From: Caldifarciminota bacterium | Lineage (GTDB): Bacteria > Hydrothermota > Hydrothermia > WGAB01 | Direction: 5' to 3' | Length of the DNA stretch: 52,989 bases | Assembly: GCA_015490555.1 (NCBI GenBank) | Contig: WFXO01000044.1 | Location: 1 to 52,989, forward strand | In this document: positions 7,671 through 17,611 of the stretch, one piece after another | Numbering within the stretch: the first letter of the stretch is position 1 | Layout: the number at the start of each line of letters is the position of its first letter | Made by a program: the position numbers and the translations under genes | Notes under the pieces: generated by a model | Told to the model about the DNA's origin: nothing | The model's input: only the letters and a program-made list of their open reading frames with translations | Database searches by the model: none

Positions 7671-10487
7671 GTGCAGGAACACAGGGTTATCCAAGTCCCT
7701 CTTGGCTTTACGGAGACGGGGAAACTCCTCCTCGAGCCCATTTTGCCCCTTCTCCAAAACGGGAGAGGCGACGAGATCCTCTACATCCCCGAGATCCGGA
7801 CTCAATACGCCTTTCTCAGAGAAACCCTTCTGAACCACTTGAAGGACGGCGCCGCAACCCTCCCCCGCTCCTTACCGCTTCCAAATCTGCTGACTTTTGA
7901 AGCGCGTTCCCTTTTGGGGCCCGAGGAACGAGTCCTGGTGCTTCAGGTCCTCGCGCAACGGCATCGAGACCGACTTCAAGCGCTCATTCCCGCCAGTGGA
8001 CACCTCTCCATCCCCTACGCACAGAAAATCCTCCGGCTCTTTGACGACCTGCGAACCTACCGATTCCCCCTCGACATCGAGGAGGTCCGCAAAACCGTCG
8101 AAGAAAAATTGGGAACGTATCCCTATGTCTGGGATCGCACCCGTCAGGTCCTGGATTTTCTCCAAATCTACCGCGAGTTCCTTTACGGAAAGAACACCCT
8201 TGATGCAGTCGAAACCGCAGTTCAGGCATTGGAACAGGGAGGCCCAGACTTTACCACTTTGTTGCAGGGGATCACGACCCTCCTCGTGGACGGCTGGACT
8301 TATCTGACCCCGCTTCAGGCCGAAATCGCACGCCGTTTCCTTCACCAAGCCCATGCGAGGGAGATTCAGATCCTGGCTGTGGTGTATGACGTTCCTCCCA
8401 TTGAAGGGCTGACCCCGGCGGCCCAACTCTTTCAGGAACTCCAGAAACAAGGGGTTCCCCTGCAGATCACCACGACGGGGCCCATTTCCCCTCCTTCACC
8501 CAAGGCGTACGCCTTTGCCAGCCCGGAAGATGAAGCCCGGTTTGTCGCACGAGAAATCAAGACTCTTCTCCTCTCTTCGTCGCAGGGCTCGCCCCACAAG
8601 ATCTTGATCACCATGCCATCGGTTTATGGATTTGAGCCCACGCTTTCGCGGGCGTTTTTGGAGTACGGCCTCACTTACGGTCGTCAGTTTGGCCCTCCCG
8701 TGACTCAACACCCCTTTGTCCGCTTTTTACTGTCGGCCCTTCGGGTCATCCAGGGGGATTACATGCGCCTTCCCATGGTCGATCTCTTCTCTTCTCCGTA
8801 CTTCAAAAGGTTTCCAGAGCAGGACCAATTGGATCGCCTCACTCGGGAGTATGGCCTCGTGGGCACCCGCAACCAATGGCAATCCTTTCTTTTGGATTCG
8901 GACCCGAACACGGAACCCACCCTCTCCCTCCACACCCGAGAAATCCTCACTCAGTTCCTCGAATGGGTAGTGTTTTGGGAAACCCCTGAAGAACGGCCTT
9001 TATCGACCTATCTGCAACACTTCCGGGAGTTTATTGATCGGTTTACAGACCTTCGGCATGTGGAACCATTGGCTGTTTTGGAAATCACTGCACATGCTCT
9101 TTCTACCCTGGATGCGCTGGGAACCTTGTTAGAAGATCCTCCTCTCACGGCGGACGCCTTCTACGATCTCCTCTTCACGGTGCTCAGGAACCAACGCTTG
9201 CCAGAGCCCGAAGTCCCGCCTCCGGAATTTCCCATCCAGGTGGTGGGGTTTGAACAGGCCTACCATATCCCTCACGACATTTTGTTTGTGTTGAACATGG
9301 ATGAGCATTCCTATCCTCAAGACACTCCAGACTGGCTGCTGTTGCCCGATCATGTCCGGAAAGAATTGGGGCTCCCTCATCGTGACATGCTTTTTGACCA
9401 GCAGGAACTCCGGCTCCAGGCTGTTCTCAAGAGCCCGCGCCAGGCCCTTTACGTGAGTTACACAGCCCAAAAGGACGATCAACCCGTTCTTCCTTCCGTC
9501 TTTTTAGACGCCTTGAATTTTGAGTCCGTGTCCCTACGGAAGGATCGAGAATCCAGGATCCTGAGTCCGGTTGAGTTTGCGATCTTTCTGGGCCGGAAGG
9601 AAGGGGCCGGAGACCGCCAGAAAAGCCGGCACGAACTCCAGGAAGCCTTCCATCATGCGATGATCGAAAAGCGGCTGAGACGCCGACTGGAGAACCTCAA
9701 TGTAACGGATTTGGAGGATTACGCCAAATGCCCCAGAAAATTTTTCTATCAGCGCGTCCTTGAGATGGAGATGGTAGAAGAACCCGAGCCAGGCGTCGAT
9801 TTCCTGAAGGAAGGCGCGTGGCTCCATGCCGTCCTGCAAGAGACGTTCAAGACGATCCTGAAAAACGGTCACCTTCCTTCCCTGGAAGACCAGAATTCCC
9901 TGTACGAACACGCCTGCGAAACGGCATCCCGGCAACTGGGGATTCCTCCCCTGTGGCATCGGTATCTCCTCAAGCGTTATGACGAGCCTTTCAAGAAGGT
10001 GATGGAGGACTATCGCAAAGCCTATGAAGATTCAGGCTTTCAGGTCAAGGCGGTCGAGTACAGGATCGAAGGGGATCTCCCTTCCGGCACTCACCTGAAA
10101 GGCCGGATTGACCGCGTGGACGTAAACCCGGACGGCAGGTTTAAGATCATTGACTATAAGACCTCAACCTTTCCATCGGGAAAAATTACCCTCCAAAAAG
10201 TGGAGCGTGGGGAGTATTTACAGTTGCCCCTCTATTGGCGTTTTTATACCCAGAAAACGGGCCTCCGCGGTGACAAGATGCTATACTTCGGCTGGTCTAA
10301 AAACAATGACTTTAAACCGATTGAATTCGAAGCAGAGTCTCTACAGGAAATCATCGAGGTGGCGATCGACAGGGCAGAGGACATTGTCCGGCGAATCCAG
10401 AATGCGGAGTTCCCCTATGAACCTCTGCAGCCGGGACTCTGTTTAAATTGTCCCTATCGGCTCATTTGTCCGAGGACGACGCAATGA
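7671..10487 (+). CDS. addB: AddB-like ATP-dependent nuclease subunit
   Basis: This protein of about 938 residues combines a degenerate helicase-like N-terminal body with a C-terminal PD-(D/E)XK nuclease (LKGRIDRVDVNPDGRFKIID followed by YKTS). Four Cys match the AddB iron-sulfur cluster: C687 in YAKCPRKFFY and C924, C927 and C933 in LCLNCPYRLICPR. AddB with AddA resects double-strand breaks for RecA-dependent repair. No Walker A motif is visible at the N-terminus, as in AddB. The frame opens with a TTG at 7656, but this overlaps a TATAAT, so the GTG at 7671 is preferred. It overlaps addA by ATGA. A generic PD-(D/E)XK family protein is the cautious alternative. Confidence 0.85.
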   Translation: MQEHRVIQVPLGFTETGKLLLEPILPLLQNGRGDEILYIPEIRTQYAFLRETLLNHLKDGAATLPRSLPLPNLLTFEARSLLGPEERVLVLQVLAQRHRDRLQALIPASGHLSIPYAQKILRLFDDLRTYRFPLDIEEVRKTVEEKLGTYPYVWDRTRQVLDFLQIYREFLYGKNTLDAVETAVQALEQGGPDFTTLLQGITTLLVDGWTYLTPLQAEIARRFLHQAHAREIQILAVVYDVPPIEGLTPAAQLFQELQKQGVPLQITTTGPISPPSPKAYAFASPEDEARFVAREIKTLLLSSSQGSPHKILITMPSVYGFEPTLSRAFLEYGLTYGRQFGPPVTQHPFVRFLLSALRVIQGDYMRLPMVDLFSSPYFKRFPEQDQLDRLTREYGLVGTRNQWQSFLLDSDPNTEPTLSLHTREILTQFLEWVVFWETPEERPLSTYLQHFREFIDRFTDLRHVEPLAVLEITAHALSTLDALGTLLEDPPLTADAFYDLLFTVLRNQRLPEPEVPPPEFPIQVVGFEQAYHIPHDILFVLNMDEHSYPQDTPDWLLLPDHVRKELGLPHRDMLFDQQELRLQAVLKSPRQALYVSYTAQKDDQPVLPSVFLDALNFESVSLRKDRESRILSPVEFAIFLGRKEGAGDRQKSRHELQEAFHHAMIEKRLRRRLENLNVTDLEDYAKCPRKFFYQRVLEMEMVEEPEPGVDFLKEGAWLHAVLQETFKTILKNGHLPSLEDQNSLYEHACETASRQLGIPPLWHRYLLKRYDEPFKKVMEDYRKAYEDSGFQVKAVEYRIEGDLPSGTHLKGRIDRVDVNPDGRFKIIDYKTSTFPSGKITLQKVERGEYLQLPLYWRFYTQKTGLRGDKMLYFGWSKNNDFKPIEFEAESLQEIIEVAIDRAEDIVRRIQNAEFPYEPLQPGLCLNCPYRLICPRTTQ

Positions 10488-13312
10488 AAGAGGGAAGGTT
10501 CCATCCACTGAAGAGTTACATGGTCGCGGCACCCGCCGGGTCGGGTAAGACCGAGGCCCTGACGGAACGGTTTGTTTCGCTCCTGGCCCAAATGGACCCG
10601 CCCAATCCCCGCCGGATTCTGGCGGTCACCTACACCAACGAGGCCGCGGCCGAGATGCGGGCCCGGATCATCCAGAAGATCCGCCAAGAATACCCTGAAC
10701 TCTACAAGAAAATCCGACGGGATCTGGCACACCTCCGGGTTCAGACCTTCCATTCCCTCGGACGTCGACTGATCCAGCACTTCGCGTTAGAAATGGGCTT
10801 TGATCCCCAACTCGGGGTCCTCACCTATGCAGAGGGGATGTTCCAGGAATTCCTGAACCACATTCTCTTGCGGGCACAGGAGGGCGATGAGGAACTCCAC
10901 GAACTGCTGCTCCAAAACGTCACGAAAAAAATCTCATCACTGAAGATGGAATTGGTCAATCTCCTCAGACTCCGTCCACGGTGGGAGTTCTTAGAGAATC
11001 CCGAAGACCCCGAAATCCAGGCGCGGATTGCCCTTTACCCTCTGTTTCGGAAACTCCTCCAAGAGTTCCAAAAAGAAAAACAACGGCTGGGGTTGATCGA
11101 CTTCGCCGACATGGAATTTCTGGCACACCGGTTACTTTATCGAGAGGGCAACGGGGATCAAAACCAGGAGCCCCTGTGGCCTCAGATCCTTGAGGCCTTC
11201 GATGAAGCCACAGACCACCTCCTGGTGGACGAATTCCAAGACACCAATTTACTCCAATGGAGCATCCTCTCGAAACTGACGGAGGAATGGCGGGCCGGCA
11301 AAGGTGCCAAAGAAGAAAAAGGGGTAACCCCGACCTTCTTTATCGTCGGAGATGAACAACAGTCAATTTATGGATTCCGGGGGGCCAATGTCGAGGTCTT
11401 TCGCCAGGTTCGGGAAGAGTTGGCTTCATATTTGGGGCCGAATCGGTTCGAAGTCGTGTACAAAAGAGAAAACTACCGCAGCCTTCAAGCGATCATTGAT
11501 TTCATCAATCGGATCTTTCCGAGGATCTTTCAGGCAGAGGAATCCCCGGATCCCTGGAAAACGGTCTACCAGCCCTTTGCTCGGCAGCGGCCGATCGAAG
11601 ACCCGGGCGCGGTCCACCTCGTCTTTGCGGAATTGGAAAATGACGCCGTATCCAGGGTTAACCAACGTCGACAACTCGAGGCAGAGATCTTTGCACGCTG
11701 GATCTTAGAACTCATGGAACATGGATGGGTTTACGAGGACCACACCCGCCGACGCCCGGAATTCCGAGACTTCGCCATCCTCTTGAAAACACGGGTCGAA
11801 GAAAAGATCTACACCCGCGTGTTCCAGGCCTACGAGATCCCCTTCCTCATGGATCGAAGCAAACGGTATTTCCAAGCCGAAGAGATCCAGATTTTGCTCA
11901 CTTTGGTCCGCTATTTGGCCTATGGAGAAAGTGCGAAATTCTCCCTCTACCAGATCTTAAATAGCCCCTTGTTTGGGGACCTTCCTCCGGAGGAACGCGC
12001 CCGAATCTTTGACGACGTGCCGCTCTCGTCAGAAAACCACCCGTTTTCAAAATGGGTCCGCCAACGGGATTCCCGGCCCCTTTCCGAGGTGCTGGAAGAG
12101 ATCCTCCTGGCACGAGACTTCTGGAAAACTCTAACGTCGCCCCAATCTCTGGCAAATGTAGAAAAATTCCTGTCCTGGATCGGACAACTGGACGGCGAAG
12201 GGAAATCCTGGCGAGAGATCGCAGAAATCCTCCATCAAAAAGAAAGTCAGGGGATGGAGGCCGCAAAACTGATCGACCCGGATATGAATGTCGTCCGGAT
12301 CACCACCATCCATGGCGCCAAAGGACTTCAGTGGCCCATCGTGTTCGTGGGGACCCTCTCCTGGGATGTCTCAAGTAAAGGGAACATCCTGTTCCAGGAG
12401 TCTCTGGACCCTCGCGAGGGCTATCGGACCACCCTCATGGAAGATGCCCTGGCGAAAGAAAAACGGATCGAAGAACAGAAACGGCTCCTCTACGTAGCGA
12501 TGACCCGTGCCCGGGACCTCCTGCTCCTCCCCATCCCTTTGGGCACTTCCAGAAACCTCAGATCCAACGTCTCCCAGTTCATCCTTCAGGCCCTGGGGAT
12601 GGATCGAGGGATGACGTGGGACGAAATCCAGAACCTGGCCCCTTCCATCCCCGGTGTCTTTCTCCACCGATGGGCCGAGATTCAATCCAAGCCGGCTCCG
12701 GCTCCCTCCCCAGAAAAGGAACCTCCGCCACCCCCTTCACTAATCCATCCCGATCCGCTTCCCATCCAATCGACGCCCCCTGTGATCCCTATGACCAAAG
12801 ATGTCCATGGGGGAGATCCGGAATGGAGCCTCTTTGGAACGCTGTTCCATGAGATCGTGCTGCGTGTGATCCAAAGAAAACTCCCCAATGACGAGAACGC
12901 GCTCAGACCGGAGGTCGAAGAACTGTTCCGGAACCGCGTGCTTTCCCAAAAGCGTCGAGAGGACTATGAGAAAGCCTTCTGGAAGCACTGGCACAACCTA
13001 CAACAAATCGAAGCCCTGCGTCCCCTGCTCCATCAACAGGTCCCCCCTGCTTCCGTGCGGACAGAGTTTCCCTTGATCCGGAAAGAAGGAGAAACGGCCT
13101 ATGTGGGACGTGCCGATGTCGTTTGGTTCCGAGAGGAAGATCTCTGGGTCATCGACTTCAAAACCGCGCCGGTGAGCGGGCCGCTCGAGGCCCTGGTCCA
13201 ACGGTATCGCCCCCAATTAGAGCATTATCGTAAGGCCCTCCATCTTCTTTACGGAAAGCCCGTTCGGGCGTTTTTGGCTTTTTCGGATACCGGGGATTGG
13301 GCCGAGATTTGA
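10484..13312 (+). CDS. addA: AddA-like UvrD helicase with C-terminal nuclease
   Basis: About 942 residues. Superfamily 1A helicase motifs appear in order: Walker A APAGSGKTE with K22, motif Ia TNEAAAEMR, Walker B LLVDEFQDTN (about 246), motif III VGDEQQSIYGFRGA, motif V TTIHGAKGLQWP and motif VI LLYVAMTRARD. A proline-rich linker near 730-760 leads to a PD-(D/E)XK nuclease (GTLFHE, then GRADVVW and VIDFKTA near 875-893). The product is the helicase-nuclease subunit of AddAB, which processes DNA ends for recombination. The frame is open from 10448, but the ATG at 10484 overlaps the addB stop as ATGA and starts right before the helicase domain. The order addB-addA matches the Bacillus operon. 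Confidence 0.92.
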   Translation: MKEGRFHPLKSYMVAAPAGSGKTEALTERFVSLLAQMDPPNPRRILAVTYTNEAAAEMRARIIQKIRQEYPELYKKIRRDLAHLRVQTFHSLGRRLIQHFALEMGFDPQLGVLTYAEGMFQEFLNHILLRAQEGDEELHELLLQNVTKKISSLKMELVNLLRLRPRWEFLENPEDPEIQARIALYPLFRKLLQEFQKEKQRLGLIDFADMEFLAHRLLYREGNGDQNQEPLWPQILEAFDEATDHLLVDEFQDTNLLQWSILSKLTEEWRAGKGAKEEKGVTPTFFIVGDEQQSIYGFRGANVEVFRQVREELASYLGPNRFEVVYKRENYRSLQAIIDFINRIFPRIFQAEESPDPWKTVYQPFARQRPIEDPGAVHLVFAELENDAVSRVNQRRQLEAEIFARWILELMEHGWVYEDHTRRRPEFRDFAILLKTRVEEKIYTRVFQAYEIPFLMDRSKRYFQAEEIQILLTLVRYLAYGESAKFSLYQILNSPLFGDLPPEERARIFDDVPLSSENHPFSKWVRQRDSRPLSEVLEEILLARDFWKTLTSPQSLANVEKFLSWIGQLDGEGKSWREIAEILHQKESQGMEAAKLIDPDMNVVRITTIHGAKGLQWPIVFVGTLSWDVSSKGNILFQESLDPREGYRTTLMEDALAKEKRIEEQKRLLYVAMTRARDLLLLPIPLGTSRNLRSNVSQFILQALGMDRGMTWDEIQNLAPSIPGVFLHRWAEIQSKPAPAPSPEKEPPPPPSLIHPDPLPIQSTPPVIPMTKDVHGGDPEWSLFGTLFHEIVLRVIQRKLPNDENALRPEVEELFRNRVLSQKRREDYEKAFWKHWHNLQQIEALRPLLHQQVPPASVRTEFPLIRKEGETAYVGRADVVWFREEDLWVIDFKTAPVSGPLEALVQRYRPQLEHYRKALHLLYGKPVRAFLAFSDTGDWAEI

Positions 13313-13361
13313 AAACCATCCTAACAACCCCATCCATCGCAAGGACACGAAAGGAGGCATC

Positions 13362-14492
13362 ATGGAAGAACTCCAGACATACCGAGCAGAATTTGAAACC
13401 ATCACCCAAAACTACGTGTACCTGAATCATGCGGCAGTTTCTCCTCTCCCCAAACGCACCGTCCAGGGGATGCAACAATTCCTGGAACAGCGTCGCGATC
13501 ACGGAGGGGTCTGGGAAGACACGTGGTGGCAAACTTTAGAAGAAACCCGAAATCTCATCGCCCAACTCCTCCACGCAAAACCAGAAGAGATCGCCCTGAC
13601 TAAATCGACGTCCGATGGGCTCCTGATCCTCAGTACCGGTTGGCCGTGGAGGGCAGGGGATCAAATCCTGTTGATTCGGGATGAATTTCCCGCCCTTTAC
13701 TATCCCTGGGTTCCGCTACGAGACCAGGGGGTGGAAATTCGCTGGGTGGAGCCAAGGGATGGCCCCCTTCTGGCACAAATCGAGAAGGCCTTGACCCCAC
13801 GAACCCGATGGGTCGTGGTTTCCTGGGTCGACTACCTCACCGGGCGCCGCCTGAACCTCGGAGCCCTCACCGAGATTGTCCATCGCATAGGGGCCTATGT
13901 CGCCGTGGATGGCATCCAGGGCCTCGGGGCCCTGCCGCTGGACGTCCAAAAAAGCCGCATCGACCTCTTGGTTGCCGGGGGTCCGAAATGGCTCTTTGGC
14001 CCGATGGCTACGGGCTTTTTGTATCTTCGACAGGAGATCCTCGAAAACATCAAGGTTCGCCTGATGGGGTGGCTCTCCGTGGAAGATTTCATGGCCTTCG
14101 ACACCACTAACCATCGGCTCCGACCCGGAGCCCAACGCTTTGAGTACGCAACGTACCACTTCTTAGGCATCACCGGTCTGTAAATTTCCTTGCGTTGGCT
14201 TCTGGAAATTGGCTTACATCGGATTGCCGACCGGATCCGGGATTTAACCACCCGACTCATGGAGGGCATTGCCGACCTCGGACTTCCCGTGTTGACCCCC
14301 TCCCCGTCGACCCAGCGAGCCGGGATCGTCACGTGTCAGGTCCCTGGCAACCCCGAGACCATCCTACAAACGCTCCAACGCGAGAAGATCATTGTGGCTC
14401 TACGAAAGGGCTATCTCCGGATCTCCCCCCATTTTTACAATACCGAAGAGGAAATTGAGCGGTTGCTCGATGTGTTGAAGCAGATGTTGTAA
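13362..14492 (+). pseudogene. Class V aminotransferase (cysteine desulfurase-like), interrupted by in-frame TAA
   Basis: The first 273 codons encode the PLP-binding core of a class V aminotransferase: a substrate-side N-terminus (YVYLNHAAVSPLP), D183 and Q186 in AVDGIQGLG, and the Schiff-base lysine K209 in AGGPKWLFGP. A TAA at 14181-14183 then stops translation. The same frame continues without shift (LRWLLEIGLHRIADRIRDL to the end at 14492) with a perfect C-terminal domain for the family. Joined, it is about 376 residues, the usual length. AAGGAGG precedes the ATG. The stop could be a recent nonsense mutation, an assembly error, or a readthrough site; the C-terminal part could restart at the TTG at 14190. 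Family members are cysteine desulfurases or epimerases, and the substrate is not clear. Confidence 0.75.
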
Positions 14493-14525
14493 CCCCCGGA
14501 AACGGCCTCTGGATCTTGTGTTTCC

Positions 14526-14554
14526 TTGACTTCTCCGGGAATCTCATGTATGTT
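14526..14554 (+). promoter_or_regulatory. Sigma70-like promoter for trxB-rnr
   Basis: TTGACT (14526-14531), 17 bases, TATGTT (14549-14554). The start codon of trxB is 32 bases downstream with an AAGGAGG at 14574-14580, so this is a conventional leadered promoter, in contrast to the leaderless ones. Confidence 0.65.
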
Positions 14555-14586
14555 TTGGCCTCCATCGGCGAAAAAGGAGGCAAAGG

Positions 14587-15534
14587 ATGACACCCCCGAA
14601 ACCCGATTTAGACATGGATCTCTTGATCATTGGTGCAGGTCCCGCAGGATTGACCGCAGCGCTCTATGGTGCCCGGGCCGGCCTCACCGTTTACGTCTTC
14701 GAACGCGGCGAAATCGGCGGACAGGTTGCGATGACCGACTATGTGGAAAACTACCCGGGGTTCCCTGAGCCCATCGAAGGGCCCGAACTCATGGAACGGA
14801 TGAAAGAACAAGCAACCCGGTTCGGGGCCCAAATTGTGTATGACGAAATCGAGCGGCTCGAACGCGATGAGGCCCACTACATCTGGGCCTATGGAACCGA
14901 CGGCACCTATCGAGCGAAAGCCGTGATCATTGCCGTCGGATCGGATCCCCGGAAACTCGGAGTCCCCGGAGAAGAGGAGTTCACGGGTCGGGGCGTGTCC
15001 TATTGCGCGGTCTGTGACGGACACTTCTTTAAAGATCAGGTGGTGGCCGTCGTCGGCGGGGGCGACTCAGCAAAGACCGAAGCCCTGTACCTGACCAACC
15101 TCGCCTCCAAGGTGTATTTGATCCACAGACGGGACCGGTTCCGCGGCGAAAAGATCCTGGAGGACCGGGTCCGTCAAAACCCGAAAATCGAGCTCGTGCT
15201 GAATACCGTGGTCGAGGAGATCCTCGGCGATCAGCAGGTTCGAGCCCTCCGGGTTCGAAATGTCCAAACCCAGGAAGTCAGCGAAATTCCGGTGTCTGGG
15301 GTGTTCATTTACATCGGCCATATCCCCAATACGGGTTTCTTGAAGGGCTTTGTGGAACTGGATGAGACCGGCCATATTCCCACGGATTCCAATATGCAGA
15401 CCTCTGTGCCCGGAGTCTTTGCGGCCGGGGACGTCCGGTCAGGCTCCCTCCGGCAGATCACGACCTCCGTTGGGGATGCAGCCATTGCAGCAACGCGGGC
15501 AGGAGAATACATTGAAAAAATCTTTGGATCGTAA
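14587..15534 (+). CDS. trxB: Thioredoxin-disulfide reductase
   Basis: This 315-residue flavoprotein has an N-terminal FAD site (LLIIGAGPAGLTAALYGARA), the redox-active C140-A-V-C143 in SYCAVCDGHFF, a NADPH site (VVGGGDSAKTEALYL) and the C-terminal FAD motif VFAAGDVRSGSLRQITT. It transfers electrons from NADPH to thioredoxin in the cytoplasm. The start has a strong AAGGAGG site and a leadered promoter. Its 3' end overlaps rnr by 23 bases, so the two are co-transcribed. The usual NADPH-binding HRRDRFR is intact (residues about 181-187), so NADPH use is expected. Confidence 0.96.
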   Translation: MTPPKPDLDMDLLIIGAGPAGLTAALYGARAGLTVYVFERGEIGGQVAMTDYVENYPGFPEPIEGPELMERMKEQATRFGAQIVYDEIERLERDEAHYIWAYGTDGTYRAKAVIIAVGSDPRKLGVPGEEEFTGRGVSYCAVCDGHFFKDQVVAVVGGGDSAKTEALYLTNLASKVYLIHRRDRFRGEKILEDRVRQNPKIELVLNTVVEEILGDQQVRALRVRNVQTQEVSEIPVSGVFIYIGHIPNTGFLKGFVELDETGHIPTDSNMQTSVPGVFAAGDVRSGSLRQITTSVGDAAIAATRAGEYIEKIFGS

Positions 15535-17611
15535 ATTCAAACAGCGGGTCCTCTCCCTCATCCAGCGGAGAGGGTATCGAGGGGTCACCCTCCGAACCCT
15601 CAAAAAGTCCTTAGGAATCGGCAAAGACCCCAAAAAGGCCAAGGTCCTTCAGGCAACCCTGAAAACCCTGATCCGGGAGGGGAAAGTCCACCCCTCGGGT
15701 CGAAAATACTTTGCAGCCACCGAGGTCTATAAAGGTCGGATCCAACGTTTTAAAGAGGGCTTTGGCTTTCTCCTTCGGGACGACGGGCCGGATGTCTTTA
15801 TCCCACCACATGGCATGAAAGGTGCCTTAGACGGCGATTTGGTCTTGGTCGAAAGGATCGGCGGGAAACGCAGGCCAGAAGGGCGGGTCATCCAGATCTT
15901 AGAACGGGAAATCAAAAATTACATCGGCACTTATCGGCAGGTCCGCAAACGGGGCTATGTGGAGCCGGATCTCCTGACCCTTCCTCCCACGTTGCCCGTG
16001 GTCCGGGGACGCGCGGAGCCGGATCACAAGGTGGTCTTCCAATTGGTGGGGCATGGGAAAAGCCTCAAAGCCCATATTCTGGAAGATCTGGGCCATGAGG
16101 AAGACCCCGCGGTGGACATCAAAGTGGTCCTCCGGAAGTATAACCTGCCCGAGACGTTTCCCCCCGGTCTCGAAACAGACCTCCCCAAGCGCATCCGCAA
16201 AAAACACCTCCAGGATCGACTGGATTTGCGGAAAGAACTCATCTTCACCATCGACCCAAAGACGGCGAAGGACTTTGATGACGCGATTTCTATCCGACGA
16301 TTGCCCAAGGGCGGCTTTGTTCTTGGGGTTCATATCGCCGATGTCTCGCATTTCGTGCAAGAAGGTTCCCCTCTGGATCGGGAGGCCCTCGAACGGGGCA
16401 CCTCCGTTTATCTTCTGGACACCGTGGTCCCCATGCTCCCCCATGGCCTCTCGGGCGACTTATGTTCCTTGCGGCCGGGAGAAGATCGGCTAACTATGAC
16501 CGCGTTGATTACGGTGGACGCTCGTGGCATCCCCCGCCGTCTGAAACTGGCCCCGTCGGTGATCCGTTCCAAGGCTCGGCTGACCTACGAAGACGCCCAG
16601 CGGATTCTGGAGGGAAAAGATCCAGAGGACCCGGAAACGACCCTGGCCGTAGACCTTAAGACCCTGCGAGAGGCCCTTCGTACGGCCTATGACCTTTACC
16701 TCCATCTTCGAGCCAACCGGGTCGAACGTGGGGGGCTCGACTTCGACCTGCCAGAACCGGTTTTTGCGTTGCGTCCCACTGGAGAGGTTCTGGGGATTGA
16801 ACCGGCCGTCCGGCTGGATACCCACCGCATGATTGAAGAGTTCATGATCCTGGCCAACACCCAGGTGGCCGGTTTCCTCAAAAGACGCGGAATCCCAACG
16901 ATTTATCGAATCCATGAGCCTCCCAAGCAGGAAAAGATCGAAGAATTCCTGGACATCGTCGAATCCCTATTGGGGCGTTCCGTACGGCCGGTGAGGAAAG
17001 TAACCCCGAAACTGATTCAGTCCATCCTGCACGAATTTGAGGGGCGCCCTGAAGAGAAACTTGTGAACTACCTGCTTCTTCGGTCTCTGGCAAAGGCCCG
17101 GTACTCGGTACAGCCCGTCGGACACTTCGGCCTGGCCCTCAAACACTACCTCCACTTCACCTCTCCGATCCGTCGGTACCCGGATTTAATGGTCCACCGG
17201 ATCGTCAAGGACGTCTTGAAAGGACGACCCCGTAAAGATGCCAAATGGATCGAACGGCTTGAGAAAATCGCAGAACGTTCGACCCAACGGGAGATCGTTG
17301 CTCAGGATGCAGAGTTCGAAATCCAGGATCTCAAGCGGATGGAATTCATGAAAGGCCATATCGGGGAGATCTTTGAGGGGGTGATCACCCATGTAACGCC
17401 CTATGGGTTCTTCGTCGAGATCCCTCTGTACTTGACGGAAGGCTTCGTCTCTGTGGAGAGCCTGGAAGGGCGGTTTACCTACGTGCGGGAGCAACGGGCA
17501 CTGATCAGTTCCTGGGGAGCAGAGTACCACCTGGGCCAAAAGGTTCGCGTCCAGGTGGTCAAAGTGGATAAATTCCGGAAGCGGATGGACCTGATGCTCG
17601 TGGAGGGATGA
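15512..17611 (+). CDS. rnr: Ribonuclease R (RNB family exoribonuclease)
   Basis: About 699 residues. It has an N-terminal winged-helix region, cold-shock-like RNA-binding domains (GRIQRFKEGFGFLLRDD), the RNB catalytic domain with the Asp cluster TIDPKTAKDFDDAISI (about 246-261), then HLHFTSPIRRYPDLMVHR-type signatures (HYLHFTSPIRRYPDLMVHR) and a C-terminal S1 domain (GVITHVTPYGFFVEIP). RNase R degrades structured RNA 3' to 5'. The frame is open from 15350, inside trxB, but the TTG at 15512 follows AGGAG (15501-15505) by 6 bases and starts the basic N-terminus, so it is preferred. It overlaps trxB by 23 bases and the next gene by ATGA. Confidence 0.95.
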   Translation: MKKSLDRKFKQRVLSLIQRRGYRGVTLRTLKKSLGIGKDPKKAKVLQATLKTLIREGKVHPSGRKYFAATEVYKGRIQRFKEGFGFLLRDDGPDVFIPPHGMKGALDGDLVLVERIGGKRRPEGRVIQILEREIKNYIGTYRQVRKRGYVEPDLLTLPPTLPVVRGRAEPDHKVVFQLVGHGKSLKAHILEDLGHEEDPAVDIKVVLRKYNLPETFPPGLETDLPKRIRKKHLQDRLDLRKELIFTIDPKTAKDFDDAISIRRLPKGGFVLGVHIADVSHFVQEGSPLDREALERGTSVYLLDTVVPMLPHGLSGDLCSLRPGEDRLTMTALITVDARGIPRRLKLAPSVIRSKARLTYEDAQRILEGKDPEDPETTLAVDLKTLREALRTAYDLYLHLRANRVERGGLDFDLPEPVFALRPTGEVLGIEPAVRLDTHRMIEEFMILANTQVAGFLKRRGIPTIYRIHEPPKQEKIEEFLDIVESLLGRSVRPVRKVTPKLIQSILHEFEGRPEEKLVNYLLLRSLAKARYSVQPVGHFGLALKHYLHFTSPIRRYPDLMVHRIVKDVLKGRPRKDAKWIERLEKIAERSTQREIVAQDAEFEIQDLKRMEFMKGHIGEIFEGVITHVTPYGFFVEIPLYLTEGFVSVESLEGRFTYVREQRALISSWGAEYHLGQKVRVQVVKVDKFRKRMDLMLVEG

